A stretch of DNA of 64,000 nucleotides, from positions 1 to 64,000 of the forward strand of contig NZ_AJLL01000098.1 of the NCBI RefSeq assembly GCF_000317225.1, given 5' to 3'. Position 1 is the stretch's first letter. The number at the start of each line of letters is the position of its first letter. The position numbers and the translations under genes were made by a program. The notes under the pieces were generated by a model. It made no database searches. It had not been told where the DNA came from and saw nothing but the letters and a program-made list of their open reading frames with translations. Positions 34,014 through 42,902 of the stretch are shown here, piece after piece. The stretch is from Fischerella thermalis PCC 7521 (lineage in GTDB: Bacteria; Cyanobacteriota; Cyanobacteriia; Cyanobacteriales; Nostocaceae).

Positions 34014-34111
34014 ATCATGTTCATTTGAACACTTATATTATCCATTAGAGTTGGTCATAAGTAATTAATATTAGATGAAGTACACATCTATCTGTGTACC
34101 CTGCGTGAAGC

Positions 34112-34151
34112 CGCCCGTAAGGGCGTCTACATCTGTGTTCATCTGTGTTCG
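34112..34151. repeat. hairpin and ATCTGTGTTC direct repeat
   Basis: CGCCC-GTAA-GGGCG hairpin (34112-34125) followed by two copies of ATCTGTGTTC, between the polymerase-like gene and the GT4 gene at 34169. It is likely a dispersed repeat; it might end the GT4 transcript. Confidence 0.5.
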
Positions 34152-34168
34152 TTTTTTCCCTTAAAAAC

Positions 34169-35332
34169 TTAAAGATTACGAACTAAATCATAAATCTCCA
34201 TAAGTTTATGATAATTTTGTCTGGCTGTATATTTTATTTCATATTCCCTTCTAACTTCTTGACGCATCCGATTCAGTTCTTGGGGATTTTCCCACAACCA
34301 CGTAACTTTTTTCGCTAAATCTGCGGAATCAGCAGGTATAAATTTAAGTCCAGTACGCTTGTCCTCTACCAATTCTGCGATCGCACCGATATCAGAAGCC
34401 ACCACCGGTGTTCCCTTGGCAAAAGCTTCGACAGCTACCCTACCAAAGGTTTCATACCAATTAGAGGGAAAGATTAAAAACTTTGCTTCTCCAAGCAACT
34501 CATAAACCTCCGACATAGATTTACGACCCAACCATTCGATGTGGGGCATATCTTGGGTATCTGCTGCCAACTTCCCTGCTAACGGTCCATCACCAATTAT
34601 TTTTAAAGGTAGTCGCATCGGTAATTGCTTCCAAGCCGCCAGTAAGGTATTCAAACCCTTTTCCACAGATAACCTACCGACGTATAAAGCATAGCCACCC
34701 TTACCCTCTCCAGGTTTGGGATCGGGATGAACGAAGTTGGATTTTACGACGATTTTTTCTGCGGGTAACCCCCCTTGAATAAACTTCTGGCGGGCAAACT
34801 CAGTTAAAGCAATGTAGACATCAACCATTTTTGTCCAGGTGCGAAGCGTGCGGTGGACTGTTAGCATACTAGCAACTGCGACACTCGCTACCCGACTTTC
34901 GCGGTAACAACCATGTATCACTCCTGGTAAGGGCAAAAATTTACCCAGACAGTCTTCGCAAACTTGCCCATCGCGAAAAAACAAAGCATTAGGACACAAC
35001 AAACGGTAGTTTCGCAGTGTCTGAACTACAGGCACACCCTGAGCTTTGGCAGCATAATAAACTGAGGGAGAAATTAAAGGGAAAAAATTTTGGACGTGAA
35101 CGATATCCTGGGGTTGTTCTTTGAGTCGCCGTTGGATAATTTGGTATGCTTCTTGTGACCAAATTGTTCGTGATGCCACCTGTAACTGATTCATCTTGGC
35201 AATGCGATCATTGTGTTCTTCGTACACTGTCACTTCATGCCCCATTTCTCGCAGCAGGTTTTCTTCGGCTTGGCGAGATTCATCTTCGCCGCCGCGAATT
35301 TGATAACGGTTGTGTACGCTGAGAATCCGCAT
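34169..35332 (-). CDS. glycosyltransferase family 4
   Basis: A 387-residue GT-B enzyme. The N-terminal domain starts MRILSVHNRYQIRGGEDESR. The middle contains a cysteine cluster (LLCPNALFFRDGQVCEDCLG, then HGCYRES) found in a subset of bacterial GT4 enzymes. The C-terminal nucleotide-sugar domain has LYVGRLSVEKGLNTLLAA, the family E-x7-E region FGRVAVEAFAKGTPVVASDI and GAIAELVED. The donor sugar cannot be told. It directly abuts the next gene (no gap) and follows the same minus-strand transcript. Confidence 0.9.
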   Translation of the reverse strand: MRILSVHNRYQIRGGEDESRQAEENLLREMGHEVTVYEEHNDRIAKMNQLQVASRTIWSQEAYQIIQRRLKEQPQDIVHVQNFFPLISPSVYYAAKAQGVPVVQTLRNYRLLCPNALFFRDGQVCEDCLGKFLPLPGVIHGCYRESRVASVAVASMLTVHRTLRTWTKMVDVYIALTEFARQKFIQGGLPAEKIVVKSNFVHPDPKPGEGKGGYALYVGRLSVEKGLNTLLAAWKQLPMRLPLKIIGDGPLAGKLAADTQDMPHIEWLGRKSMSEVYELLGEAKFLIFPSNWYETFGRVAVEAFAKGTPVVASDIGAIAELVEDKRTGLKFIPADSADLAKKVTWLWENPQELNRMRQEVRREYEIKYTARQNYHKLMEIYDLVRNL

Positions 35333-36586
35333 TTAAGCCCCCTGATGAACGATTTCCGTATAAAGTTTCCTCAAAAACTTGCCTTTCATTTCCCAACTGT
35401 AGAGTTGGTTTACTCTTTGCCTACCTGCCTTTCCCATGCGAACTCTTAAATCTGGTTCCACAGCCAAACGCTGCATGACTTTTGCCATGTCTACGGTAAC
35501 TTGCTCCGGAGTATGGGCAGGAATTTTGAATCCGGTTTCTGCGGTGATTTGAGTTGCTGGTCCCCCTAGTTCCAAGCAAATTACTGGACGACTGGCTGCC
35601 ATTGCTTCCAAACAAACTGTGGGGGAGAAATCATGCAAGCTGGGGTGTACCAAAACATCACACTCTCCCAATTTGCTTAAAGTCAAATCTCGTGGCAAGT
35701 TGCCAAAAAAATGGACGCGATCGCTAATTTGTAATTCTCGGCTCAGGTTTTCTAAACGCTTTCTTTCTGGCCCGTCACCCACAATCCAGAATTCTCCATT
35801 TGGTAAGTTGGCTTGGGCAAAAGCCCGCAAACCCAGGTGAAAGCCTTTCCAATGTAACAACCTGCCAATACTAATAAAGCGGATAGATGTTGCCGACGCC
35901 TCCACGGGTAACTGCCCCAACTGGGCAATTTCTTGTTGATTGATACCAGTTTGCCCGTATATTACCTCAATGCGCTTCGCACCTAAGGCACTGACACGGG
36001 CAGAAGTTTCGGGTGTGGCTACAATTGCTACTTGGCTGCGCTTGACTGTGAGATGAACAAATGGATCGCGCTCCCCTACCCAAGCAGCAATATTACGGAG
36101 AAATTCGTAAATTTTATTACTTGTACTAAAGTCTTGCCAGAAAGGCGTGGGTGCAGATTCACCACCGCCCACAGGTCCCCAAACAAAAGGTATAGGTAGC
36201 AAAGACAGAAAACTAGGAGCGGAATACCTACCGTAGGTGACATGGTGGACTAAATCAAAATTGATTTGGCGATGTAAATTTTGTGCTAAGAAGTAAACGC
36301 CGATCTGCCAAAGATAATGATGCAGGTGGACGCCTCGGTTCTTTCCTTTCCACCAACGCGCCCAAGCTGGTAGGTCGTAGTAAATGACTTCTAAACCGGG
36401 AATGGGATTTTGTGTCAGTTCCGCCTCAATGAATGGGCGATTTTCAGCACGAGTGATGACCCAGATTTTGTAGTGTTTGACCAACTCTCGCGCCATGTTC
36501 CAACCAACACCCGGTTCCGAACCCATATCCGGTCTGCAAGCATAGGCAGAGAGGAGAACTTTTAAGGGTTTTTGTTGATTTTCCAT
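35333..36586 (-). CDS. glycosyltransferase family 4
   Basis: A 417-residue GT-B protein. The N-terminus LLSAYACRPDMGSEPGVGWN is typical of a GT4 subgroup (SEPGxGW acceptor-site motif). HHVTYGRYSAPSFLSLLPIP and FVWGPVGGGE follow. The C-terminal domain holds SIGRLLHWKGFHLGLRAFAQ, HPSLHDFSPTVCLEAMAASR and PVICLELGGPATQ. It sits two bases from the neighbouring GT4 gene, so they are translationally coupled. Confidence 0.9.
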   Translation of the reverse strand: MENQQKPLKVLLSAYACRPDMGSEPGVGWNMARELVKHYKIWVITRAENRPFIEAELTQNPIPGLEVIYYDLPAWARWWKGKNRGVHLHHYLWQIGVYFLAQNLHRQINFDLVHHVTYGRYSAPSFLSLLPIPFVWGPVGGGESAPTPFWQDFSTSNKIYEFLRNIAAWVGERDPFVHLTVKRSQVAIVATPETSARVSALGAKRIEVIYGQTGINQQEIAQLGQLPVEASATSIRFISIGRLLHWKGFHLGLRAFAQANLPNGEFWIVGDGPERKRLENLSRELQISDRVHFFGNLPRDLTLSKLGECDVLVHPSLHDFSPTVCLEAMAASRPVICLELGGPATQITAETGFKIPAHTPEQVTVDMAKVMQRLAVEPDLRVRMGKAGRQRVNQLYSWEMKGKFLRKLYTEIVHQGA

Positions 36587-36588
36587 AC

Positions 36589-37743
36589 CTAGACCATAGA
36601 TTGTTGTAAGGAATAATCTCGCTGCACGCCAACCAAACTTTCATAAACTTCAGCCACTTGAGAGGCGGCTTTTTCCCAGGTAAACTCTTTCGCCCGAACT
36701 CGTCCCCGCTCAATTAGTTGTTGATGGTAGCTAGAATCTTGCTGAATCTGCTGTATGGCCTCAACCATAGCTGACACATCCAGAGGCTCGACTAAAATTC
36801 CTGCATCCCCCACTACTTCTGGTAAAGAAGTCACATTAGAGCTAATAACTGCCGTCTGACAAGCCATTGCTTCTAAAATGGTGATGCCGAAACCTTCATA
36901 AATGGAAGGTGCTAGCAGAATGTCTGCTGCGTTGTAAATTTGTCTGAGTGTATTTTTATCTGGCTTACCTAGATACTTGATACAGGAGGTAAGGTTGTGC
37001 TTCTGGATAAATGTTTTTTGTTCTTTGGTGAAATCTGCGCCTGTTTTCCAAAAATGAACGCCCATTCCTTGGGAATTTAAGTTTTGTAAAACTTGGAGTA
37101 TTGTTATGACATTTTTCCGGGGATGGTTTGACCCTACATTCAGCAGGCAAATCGTATCTGGTGTCAATCCCTGCTGCTGGCGAAAAGCTAAAATTTCCTC
37201 TGCTGGTAAGGGATAAAAATCTGACTCTACGCCGTTGTGTACTACTTTTAGACGTGTTGCTGGTGTGTGCAACAACTGCATCGCATCTTTGGCTGTATGG
37301 TTCGAGACACAGATAATGCGATCGCTCTGTTTGAGTCCTTTGATGGCATACTTCCAAGCAGCCATGCTGACTACTGGTAACTTTGCTTGGTCTTGAATAT
37401 TTTCTGGGTAAATAAAATTTATTAGGTCGTGGCAGGTAACAACTACGGGTCGATGAGTTTGACGCAGCCATTGGACAATATGGGCATCACTATGGTCAAT
37501 AATATGAAAAACATCAGCTACCTGTTGCCTGACAGTGGCAGGATAGCGCCAGTAACGCTCGTAATACTTCCCAATTCCTTGAAGCCAGGAAGTTTTTTTA
37601 TGACTGAGAGAATACGAGCGTGGAGTTAATTCGATAATTTCCCAGTCTGGACGAACTGCTTTGAGGCCACTAACCAAACCATCAGCATAGACATCCATAC
37701 TAAAGGAGGCTTTGGGCAGCCTGCGGACAATTGCTACACGCAT
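36589..37743 (-). CDS. glycosyltransferase family 4
   Basis: GT-B glycosyltransferase of 384 residues from the ATG at 37743 (MRVAIVRRLPKASFSMDVYA). A TTG seven codons upstream would overlap the preceding gene and is less likely. The C-terminal domain has LLNVGSNHPRKNVITILQVL, the E-x7-E region YEGFGITILEAMACQTAVIS, and SLPEVVGDAGILVEPLD. The sequence resembles mannosyltransferase-type GT4 enzymes, but the donor is not certain. Confidence 0.9.
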   Translation of the reverse strand: MRVAIVRRLPKASFSMDVYADGLVSGLKAVRPDWEIIELTPRSYSLSHKKTSWLQGIGKYYERYWRYPATVRQQVADVFHIIDHSDAHIVQWLRQTHRPVVVTCHDLINFIYPENIQDQAKLPVVSMAAWKYAIKGLKQSDRIICVSNHTAKDAMQLLHTPATRLKVVHNGVESDFYPLPAEEILAFRQQQGLTPDTICLLNVGSNHPRKNVITILQVLQNLNSQGMGVHFWKTGADFTKEQKTFIQKHNLTSCIKYLGKPDKNTLRQIYNAADILLAPSIYEGFGITILEAMACQTAVISSNVTSLPEVVGDAGILVEPLDVSAMVEAIQQIQQDSSYHQQLIERGRVRAKEFTWEKAASQVAEVYESLVGVQRDYSLQQSMV

Positions 37744-37747
37744 GTTT

Positions 37748-38908
37748 TTATGTGTTTGTATCAACGACTTGATGCCAAAGATTAACTAGTTTTTGAGCAA
37801 TACTTTCGTGTGTATACTGTTGCTGCACTCTTTGCAGGCTGTATTCTCCTGCGGCTTTCCACCAATCTGGTTCGCGGATCATGCGTTCGAGAATAGCAGT
37901 TAGCGCTTCGCTATCTTCCTGGGGAAACACTAAATCTGGACGACCAATAACGTTCGGGATTTCTCCACAAGTAGACCCAACAACAGGGATACCCATTGCC
38001 ATAGCCTCAATAAGTACATGGCCAAATTGTTCTTTCCAGGTGGGAATGCTACGAGAGGGTAACACCAAGACATCAAACTGACTCATGACTTGGGGTACTT
38101 GATCATGGCGGACTACACCATACCAAACCACCAAGTCTTCTACTTGTTGTCTGTGTGCTTCTTGGCGTAGTTCTGCTTCATGGACACCAGTTCCACACAA
38201 AATAATCTTCACGGAGTAACCGCGATCGCGCAGGTTTTTGGCAGCTTTTAAGATCAAATCAACACCTTTTTGATGTACCAAACGCCCTACAAAGCCGATG
38301 CGGAATTCCTGATGAGGATGTTTTTTTGGCTGGGGAGCAAAGAACTGGTTGTCTACTCCCATTTGGGGCATAACTTCAATTTGACCTTTGTAACCCCACC
38401 TCCGGATAATATCAGCCCCTTCTTGGTTCCCTGCAATAATTAACTTGGCGGAATTCAGCACAAATTTATACATCCAGCTGCGATACCAGGGGAGTTTGCG
38501 GTCAATGTTTTCCCAACAGAAGACAACTAGGGTTTTACCTGTTAATCTTGCCCAAACTGCCATTTCAAAGGCAGAAATCGCCAGTACTTCTTGTTCAACT
38601 TGTAGAATATCTGGTTTAAAATTCCGGAGGGCGCGCAAAGTTGCTAGTGGTGGATGAAAATATACTGTACTGCGCCCGTTAAAAAATACCTTAGTCGGGA
38701 ACATGTGAATGTGGGGAAAAGGAGTCTCTAATTCCATGACCTTTCCCCAAGCGATCGCCCGCCATCTACTAGGGGTGAGTAAACCAACTTCTGCTTTCCC
38801 GGTAGATGCGATCGCATCTAGTTTCCCTTGGTTGACACCAACCATATAAGTATGGGTAATAAACAGAACCCGCAGTGGTGAAATTTTCTCAGTAATTACT
38901 TGACTCAT
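37748..38908 (-). CDS. glycosyltransferase family 4
   Basis: A GT-B enzyme. I chose the start at 38908 (MSQVITEKISPLRVLFITHT), since the in-frame ATG at 38923 would overlap the methyltransferase stop by eight bases. The N-terminal domain has LVVFCWENIDRKLPWYRSWM. The C-terminal domain has IGFVGRLVHQKGVDLILKAA, the E-x7-E region FGHVLIEAMAMGIPVVGSTC and GEIPNVIG. It lies four bases upstream of the next GT4, so it is in the same operon. Confidence 0.9.
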   Translation of the reverse strand: MSQVITEKISPLRVLFITHTYMVGVNQGKLDAIASTGKAEVGLLTPSRWRAIAWGKVMELETPFPHIHMFPTKVFFNGRSTVYFHPPLATLRALRNFKPDILQVEQEVLAISAFEMAVWARLTGKTLVVFCWENIDRKLPWYRSWMYKFVLNSAKLIIAGNQEGADIIRRWGYKGQIEVMPQMGVDNQFFAPQPKKHPHQEFRIGFVGRLVHQKGVDLILKAAKNLRDRGYSVKIILCGTGVHEAELRQEAHRQQVEDLVVWYGVVRHDQVPQVMSQFDVLVLPSRSIPTWKEQFGHVLIEAMAMGIPVVGSTCGEIPNVIGRPDLVFPQEDSEALTAILERMIREPDWWKAAGEYSLQRVQQQYTHESIAQKLVNLWHQVVDTNT

Positions 38909-38915
38909 ATAAACT

Positions 38916-39704
38916 TCACACACTTAGCTTTGTACAAAAATAAATATCTTCAGTGTTGGAATCTTCACTCACCAAACGATATTTTTCTGTTAAGTCATCA
39001 CCTAATTCGTGAATATAATCTTCTACTTTTACCTGGAATCCTGCTGCTTCTAGCCTATTTTTATAATCACGTCCGTAGAGTCGCAGATGGTCTTTTTGTC
39101 CGTAGAACTTTACTCTATCTTCTTCAGAAGTGATATTCGGATCTTCAAATGTTTCAGCAATGTTTTTATCTAAAGGAACTTGGAGAATTGCCCAACCATT
39201 TGGCTTGAGGACTCTGTATAATTCTTTTATGGCCTTGGCATCATCTGGTACATGCTCTAATACGTGATTGCAGAGAATCACATCAAAAGAAGCATCGGCA
39301 AAAGGTATATTAGTAATGTCCATATTCATCATTACCCGTGGTGCTGATAAATCAGCAGTTAGGTAATCAATATTGGGCAATTTCCGAATCAGTCTGTAAA
39401 GTTGGAATTCCGGTGCAAAATGTAGCACCTTCAATTTTTCCGACAACAAATTAGTGCGATTTTTCAGATATAACCATAACAAACGATGTCTTTCTAAAGA
39501 AAAGCATTTCGGACATTCAGCCTTTGGTCTATGATTAATTCCCGCAGGTAAAAATGTCCGAAAACTTCCTTCACAACAAGGACAAGTATATTCTTTCCCT
39601 GCATAAGTCACAGATTGTATAGCTGATATACAGCTTTTTGCTATTTGTGACAGGTAATATTTGGTTTGTAAGACTTCTCGATATGTCTTGGTATGACTCA
39701 TCAT
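38916..39704 (-). CDS. SAM-dependent methyltransferase with zinc-ribbon N-terminus
   Basis: A 262-residue protein. Residues about 35-70 carry two CxxC pairs (YTCPCCEGSFRTFLPAG and ECPKCFSLERHRLLWLYL), likely a zinc ribbon. A class I methyltransferase domain follows, with LKVLHFAPE, MNMDITNIPFADASFDVILC, NHVLEHVPDDAKAIKELYRV and LKPNGWAILQVPL. Such proteins are frequent in glycan clusters, where they may methylate sugars; the substrate is not visible. It lies between a GT4 and a second methyltransferase. Confidence 0.85.
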   Translation of the reverse strand: MMSHTKTYREVLQTKYYLSQIAKSCISAIQSVTYAGKEYTCPCCEGSFRTFLPAGINHRPKAECPKCFSLERHRLLWLYLKNRTNLLSEKLKVLHFAPEFQLYRLIRKLPNIDYLTADLSAPRVMMNMDITNIPFADASFDVILCNHVLEHVPDDAKAIKELYRVLKPNGWAILQVPLDKNIAETFEDPNITSEEDRVKFYGQKDHLRLYGRDYKNRLEAAGFQVKVEDYIHELGDDLTEKYRLVSEDSNTEDIYFCTKLSV

Positions 39705-39767
39705 TATTGTTAATAAAAAAAATACTGAATTTACTCTAATTTTTAGTATTCTCAGCCTATTTATTGA

Positions 39768-40448
39768 TCATGCATTACCTACTAGAGAAACTGGCTGTGA
39801 GCTTTCTTGCAATTTGGGTGCATGGTCAGTTATTTTTTTTCCTTCAACAATGACAGCATTCACTGTCCGGCTATATTGTTCAATAATGGCGACATCCTCA
39901 ATATCGCTTTCTAAACCTTGCTTACTTGCTACTTCAAAGCCAATTTCTGACATAACTTGTAATAGTGCATTAGTATCATACATGCACTTATGAGGAAAAC
40001 GAATAAAAGGTGCTAATTTACGTTTGAGGAATCCATCTGCTGAATCTTCGTAGCTAACTTCAAGTGCATCAAGGAATTTATGTGCTGGTATTTCACCTTG
40101 CAGATAACTTTTGACTATGACGCTCAAGTCAGGAACCACTATGCGAATAATGCCATTCGGCTTCAAAACCCGATAGCATTCTGTTAAAAATTTTTGTCCT
40201 TCAGTGCGTGAGAAATGCTCCAGAGTATGGGAGCTATAAACTACATCCACAGAATTATCCGCCCACGGAAAACTTTTTCGCAGGTCATAAATAAAAATAT
40301 TATCTGGCCAGTCGAGATTGATAATTTTGAGATATTTATTGATGGTAGAAAACACAGGTAGCTTAGCTAACCAAGAACCAAGGGCATAGTCTACATTTAA
40401 CCAACCATCTGGAGTATGAGAACCGCAACCAAGATTGAGTTTGAGCAT
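39768..40448 (-). CDS. SAM-dependent methyltransferase
   Basis: A 226-residue class I methyltransferase with motif I KLNLGCGSHTPDGWLNVDYA, the central DLRKSFPWADNSVDVVYSSH, TLEHFSRTEGQKFLTECYRV and LKPNGIIRIVVPDL. The LNLGCGxxxxxGWxNVD signature marks a subgroup common in LPS/EPS clusters. It lacks the zinc ribbon of its neighbour. Substrate unknown. Confidence 0.87.
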   Translation of the reverse strand: MLKLNLGCGSHTPDGWLNVDYALGSWLAKLPVFSTINKYLKIINLDWPDNIFIYDLRKSFPWADNSVDVVYSSHTLEHFSRTEGQKFLTECYRVLKPNGIIRIVVPDLSVIVKSYLQGEIPAHKFLDALEVSYEDSADGFLKRKLAPFIRFPHKCMYDTNALLQVMSEIGFEVASKQGLESDIEDVAIIEQYSRTVNAVIVEGKKITDHAPKLQESSQPVSLVGNA

Positions 40449-40519
40449 TTATACAAATTCCTATTTAATACACTATATTTTTAAGATTCAAAACTTTATA
40501 CAATTAGCGTGCAACAAGT

Positions 40520-41632
40520 TTACCCATGTACAAAGCTCGCATTTAGCTTTTTTCTAAGCAGCCATTTCCCCAAGCGTTTAAGATGACCCTGTCCATATAT
40601 TTGTTGAAATAAGAATGTAAAAAGCACATCTGGGAGATCATATTGCACTAGCCATCTATGAGGTTTGTACCAGCTAAATGTCGTATTAAATTCTGGGTGT
40701 GTGATCAGTCGCTGATGCGCTTTTGCGCGCGCTGCTTTCGATTCTTTTTTCAGACGAGAAAGCAAGTAGCACTCGTGGCAAAATATTATGTTCTGATGCT
40801 GATCTGTCAACTGATCTGCAATTTCTGAACCATAGAAATCTTGGAGAAATTTTTTCTGCTCTTCATGTACAAGCTTGGCACTAACCTGTCCCCGCTCTAT
40901 TAAATCCGGGGTTATTGTTTTCGCACTTGTGGCATTTGCTCCATGCAAACGAAACTTACTTAAAATTTCTTCTATGGCTGCAATTTCTGTAATTAATGGG
41001 GCAAGACGATATATTAGGCTATCTGTGTTTCTCACCATTGCTGGATTTAAAGGAAATATTAGATTTGTGATTTCCCGTCGAAGACAGAGTGCAGAAGCAG
41101 GTGGTATATGCTTGACTAAGCCACCATTAGCTAAAGCATAGGGTGCCATCCATCCTGAAGCTAAACGTTCCAGCTTAGGAGCTAACTTCACATAGTTCCC
41201 CTGTCCATCGATTTCAACTACATTGTGAATGACAAAACCGGACTTTGGATTGCATTTAAATGCTTCGATAACCTTTTGCAATTTGTTATTTATCCAAAGA
41301 TCATCGGCATCGAGTATGCAGACAATCTCTCCTTTACTTTGCTCATATGCTCTATTGAGAGCAATAGCAACACCTGCATTTTTCTTACGTATTAACTTGA
41401 TCCTATTGTCTTTTTGAACATAGGTTTCAATAATTTCACAAGAGTTATCGGTAGAACCATCATCACAAACAATGATTTCAAAATGGGGATAAGTTTGACA
41501 AAGTACGCTTTCTATCGTTTCTCCGATGTATCTGGCATAGTTGTAGTTTGAAATTAAAACTGAGACTGTCGGGGTCTCTGGAAGTGGTGATAGTTGAACT
41601 GGTTTAAGTTTCTCAGTTTGAGATTGTTGCAT
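40520..41632 (-). CDS. glycosyltransferase family 2
   Basis: A 370-residue GT-A enzyme: VSVLISNYNYARYIGETIES, CDDGSTDNSCEIIETYV, GEIVCILDADDLWINNKLQK (DxD metal site). A long C-terminal region with RLHGANATSAKT and a basic end (KRLGKWLLRKK) follows. It is a clear paralogue of the next gene (41649-42767) in both the catalytic and C-terminal parts, separated by only 16 bases, so it arose by tandem duplication. Confidence 0.9.
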   Translation of the reverse strand: MQQSQTEKLKPVQLSPLPETPTVSVLISNYNYARYIGETIESVLCQTYPHFEIIVCDDGSTDNSCEIIETYVQKDNRIKLIRKKNAGVAIALNRAYEQSKGEIVCILDADDLWINNKLQKVIEAFKCNPKSGFVIHNVVEIDGQGNYVKLAPKLERLASGWMAPYALANGGLVKHIPPASALCLRREITNLIFPLNPAMVRNTDSLIYRLAPLITEIAAIEEILSKFRLHGANATSAKTITPDLIERGQVSAKLVHEEQKKFLQDFYGSEIADQLTDQHQNIIFCHECYLLSRLKKESKAARAKAHQRLITHPEFNTTFSWYKPHRWLVQYDLPDVLFTFLFQQIYGQGHLKRLGKWLLRKKLNASFVHG

Positions 41633-41648
41633 ATATTTATCCTTACTA

Positions 41649-42767
41649 TTACTCAGCTACACGACTAACAAATAGCTTTTTCCGGCGGAACCTCCCAACA
41701 AAACGTCTGAGACTACCTGAACCATAAATTTGGTCAAATAACATTTTAAAGATTGCATCTGGTAGAAATTCACCCCATTTTAATAGCCATGTGTGAGGTG
41801 TATTTCGACCAAATAGCTGATAGAATTCTGGGTGATTTATGAGTTGTTGATGTGTTTTTCTAGTTTCTAATTTGGATGCACCTTTGAGACGAGCAAGTAG
41901 ATAAAGATTTTGACAAACTATCAAACTGCATCGCCAATCTTTCAACCGCTCTGCAATTTCAGTTCCATAAACTTTTAACAGAAACTGTTTTTGTTCTTGA
42001 TGTACGCGAGCTATGGTAGTTTGTGATTTCTCAATGAAGTCTGCCGACACGATCGCTACGCTTGTGGTGTTACTTCCGTGCAAGCGGAACTGATTGAGTA
42101 CATCGGGTACAGATCCGATGACTGTTATGTAGGGTGCACAACGGAAGATTAAACTATCGGCATTGCGTCTAAATTCTTCATTCAGGGGAAATATATAATC
42201 AGCAATTTCTCGACGAAGACTCAGGGCTGAAGCTTGAGGAATATTGTTAATAAATCCACCGTTTTCTAAAGCGTGAACTCCCATCCAGCCAGAAGCTAGA
42301 TTTTTATACATGGGGTGAGGTTTAATCAACTTCCCCTCACTATCAATTTGAACAACATTGTGAATTACAAAGCCAGCTTGAAGATTGGTTTTAAACTCAT
42401 TGACAACCTTCTCCAACTTTCTATCCATCCAAATATCATCTGCATCTAGTAAGCAAATGATTTCACCTTGACTCTTTTGGTAAGCTGCATTTAAAGCACT
42501 AGCAACTCCACCATTTTGTTTGCTGATTAATTTAATTCTAGAATCTTTACGAACGTAGTTGGCAATAACATCACAGGAGTTATCAGTGGAACCATCATCA
42601 CAAACAATGATTTCAAAGTTTTGATATGTCTGGCGAAGGACACTTTCTAAGGTCTGACTGATATATTTTTCATAATTGTAATTGGCAATCAATACGGAGA
42701 CTAAGGGGTTATCAGGAAGCTGGGGTAGTTTAATGGGTTGTAGCTTTTCAGTTTGCAGTTCTAACAT
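41649..42767 (-). CDS. glycosyltransferase family 2 (paralogue of the neighbouring GT2)
   Basis: A 372-residue GT-A enzyme with VSVLIANYNYEKYISQTLES, CDDGSTDNSCDVIANYV, GEIICLLDADDIWMDRKLEK and RLHGSNTTSVAI. The C-terminal half aligns with that of the gene at 40520-41632 (YGTEIAERLKDW, HPEFYQLFG, IYGSGSLRRFVGRFRRKK). The pair may add two successive similar residues or have diverged in donor or acceptor. Confidence 0.9.
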   Translation of the reverse strand: MLELQTEKLQPIKLPQLPDNPLVSVLIANYNYEKYISQTLESVLRQTYQNFEIIVCDDGSTDNSCDVIANYVRKDSRIKLISKQNGGVASALNAAYQKSQGEIICLLDADDIWMDRKLEKVVNEFKTNLQAGFVIHNVVQIDSEGKLIKPHPMYKNLASGWMGVHALENGGFINNIPQASALSLRREIADYIFPLNEEFRRNADSLIFRCAPYITVIGSVPDVLNQFRLHGSNTTSVAIVSADFIEKSQTTIARVHQEQKQFLLKVYGTEIAERLKDWRCSLIVCQNLYLLARLKGASKLETRKTHQQLINHPEFYQLFGRNTPHTWLLKWGEFLPDAIFKMLFDQIYGSGSLRRFVGRFRRKKLFVSRVAE

Positions 42768-42902
42768 TAGCTGAATCCTTGAATTTTACTTCACCGGCGT
42801 CTGTACATTATTGTTTTTTTGCTCATACCAAGTTGTGCTTAAAACCTCACCATGCCTTCCGCTCTCCCTTTTTTTCCTGCGTCAGAGGAGTGAAGTAACA
42901 TC

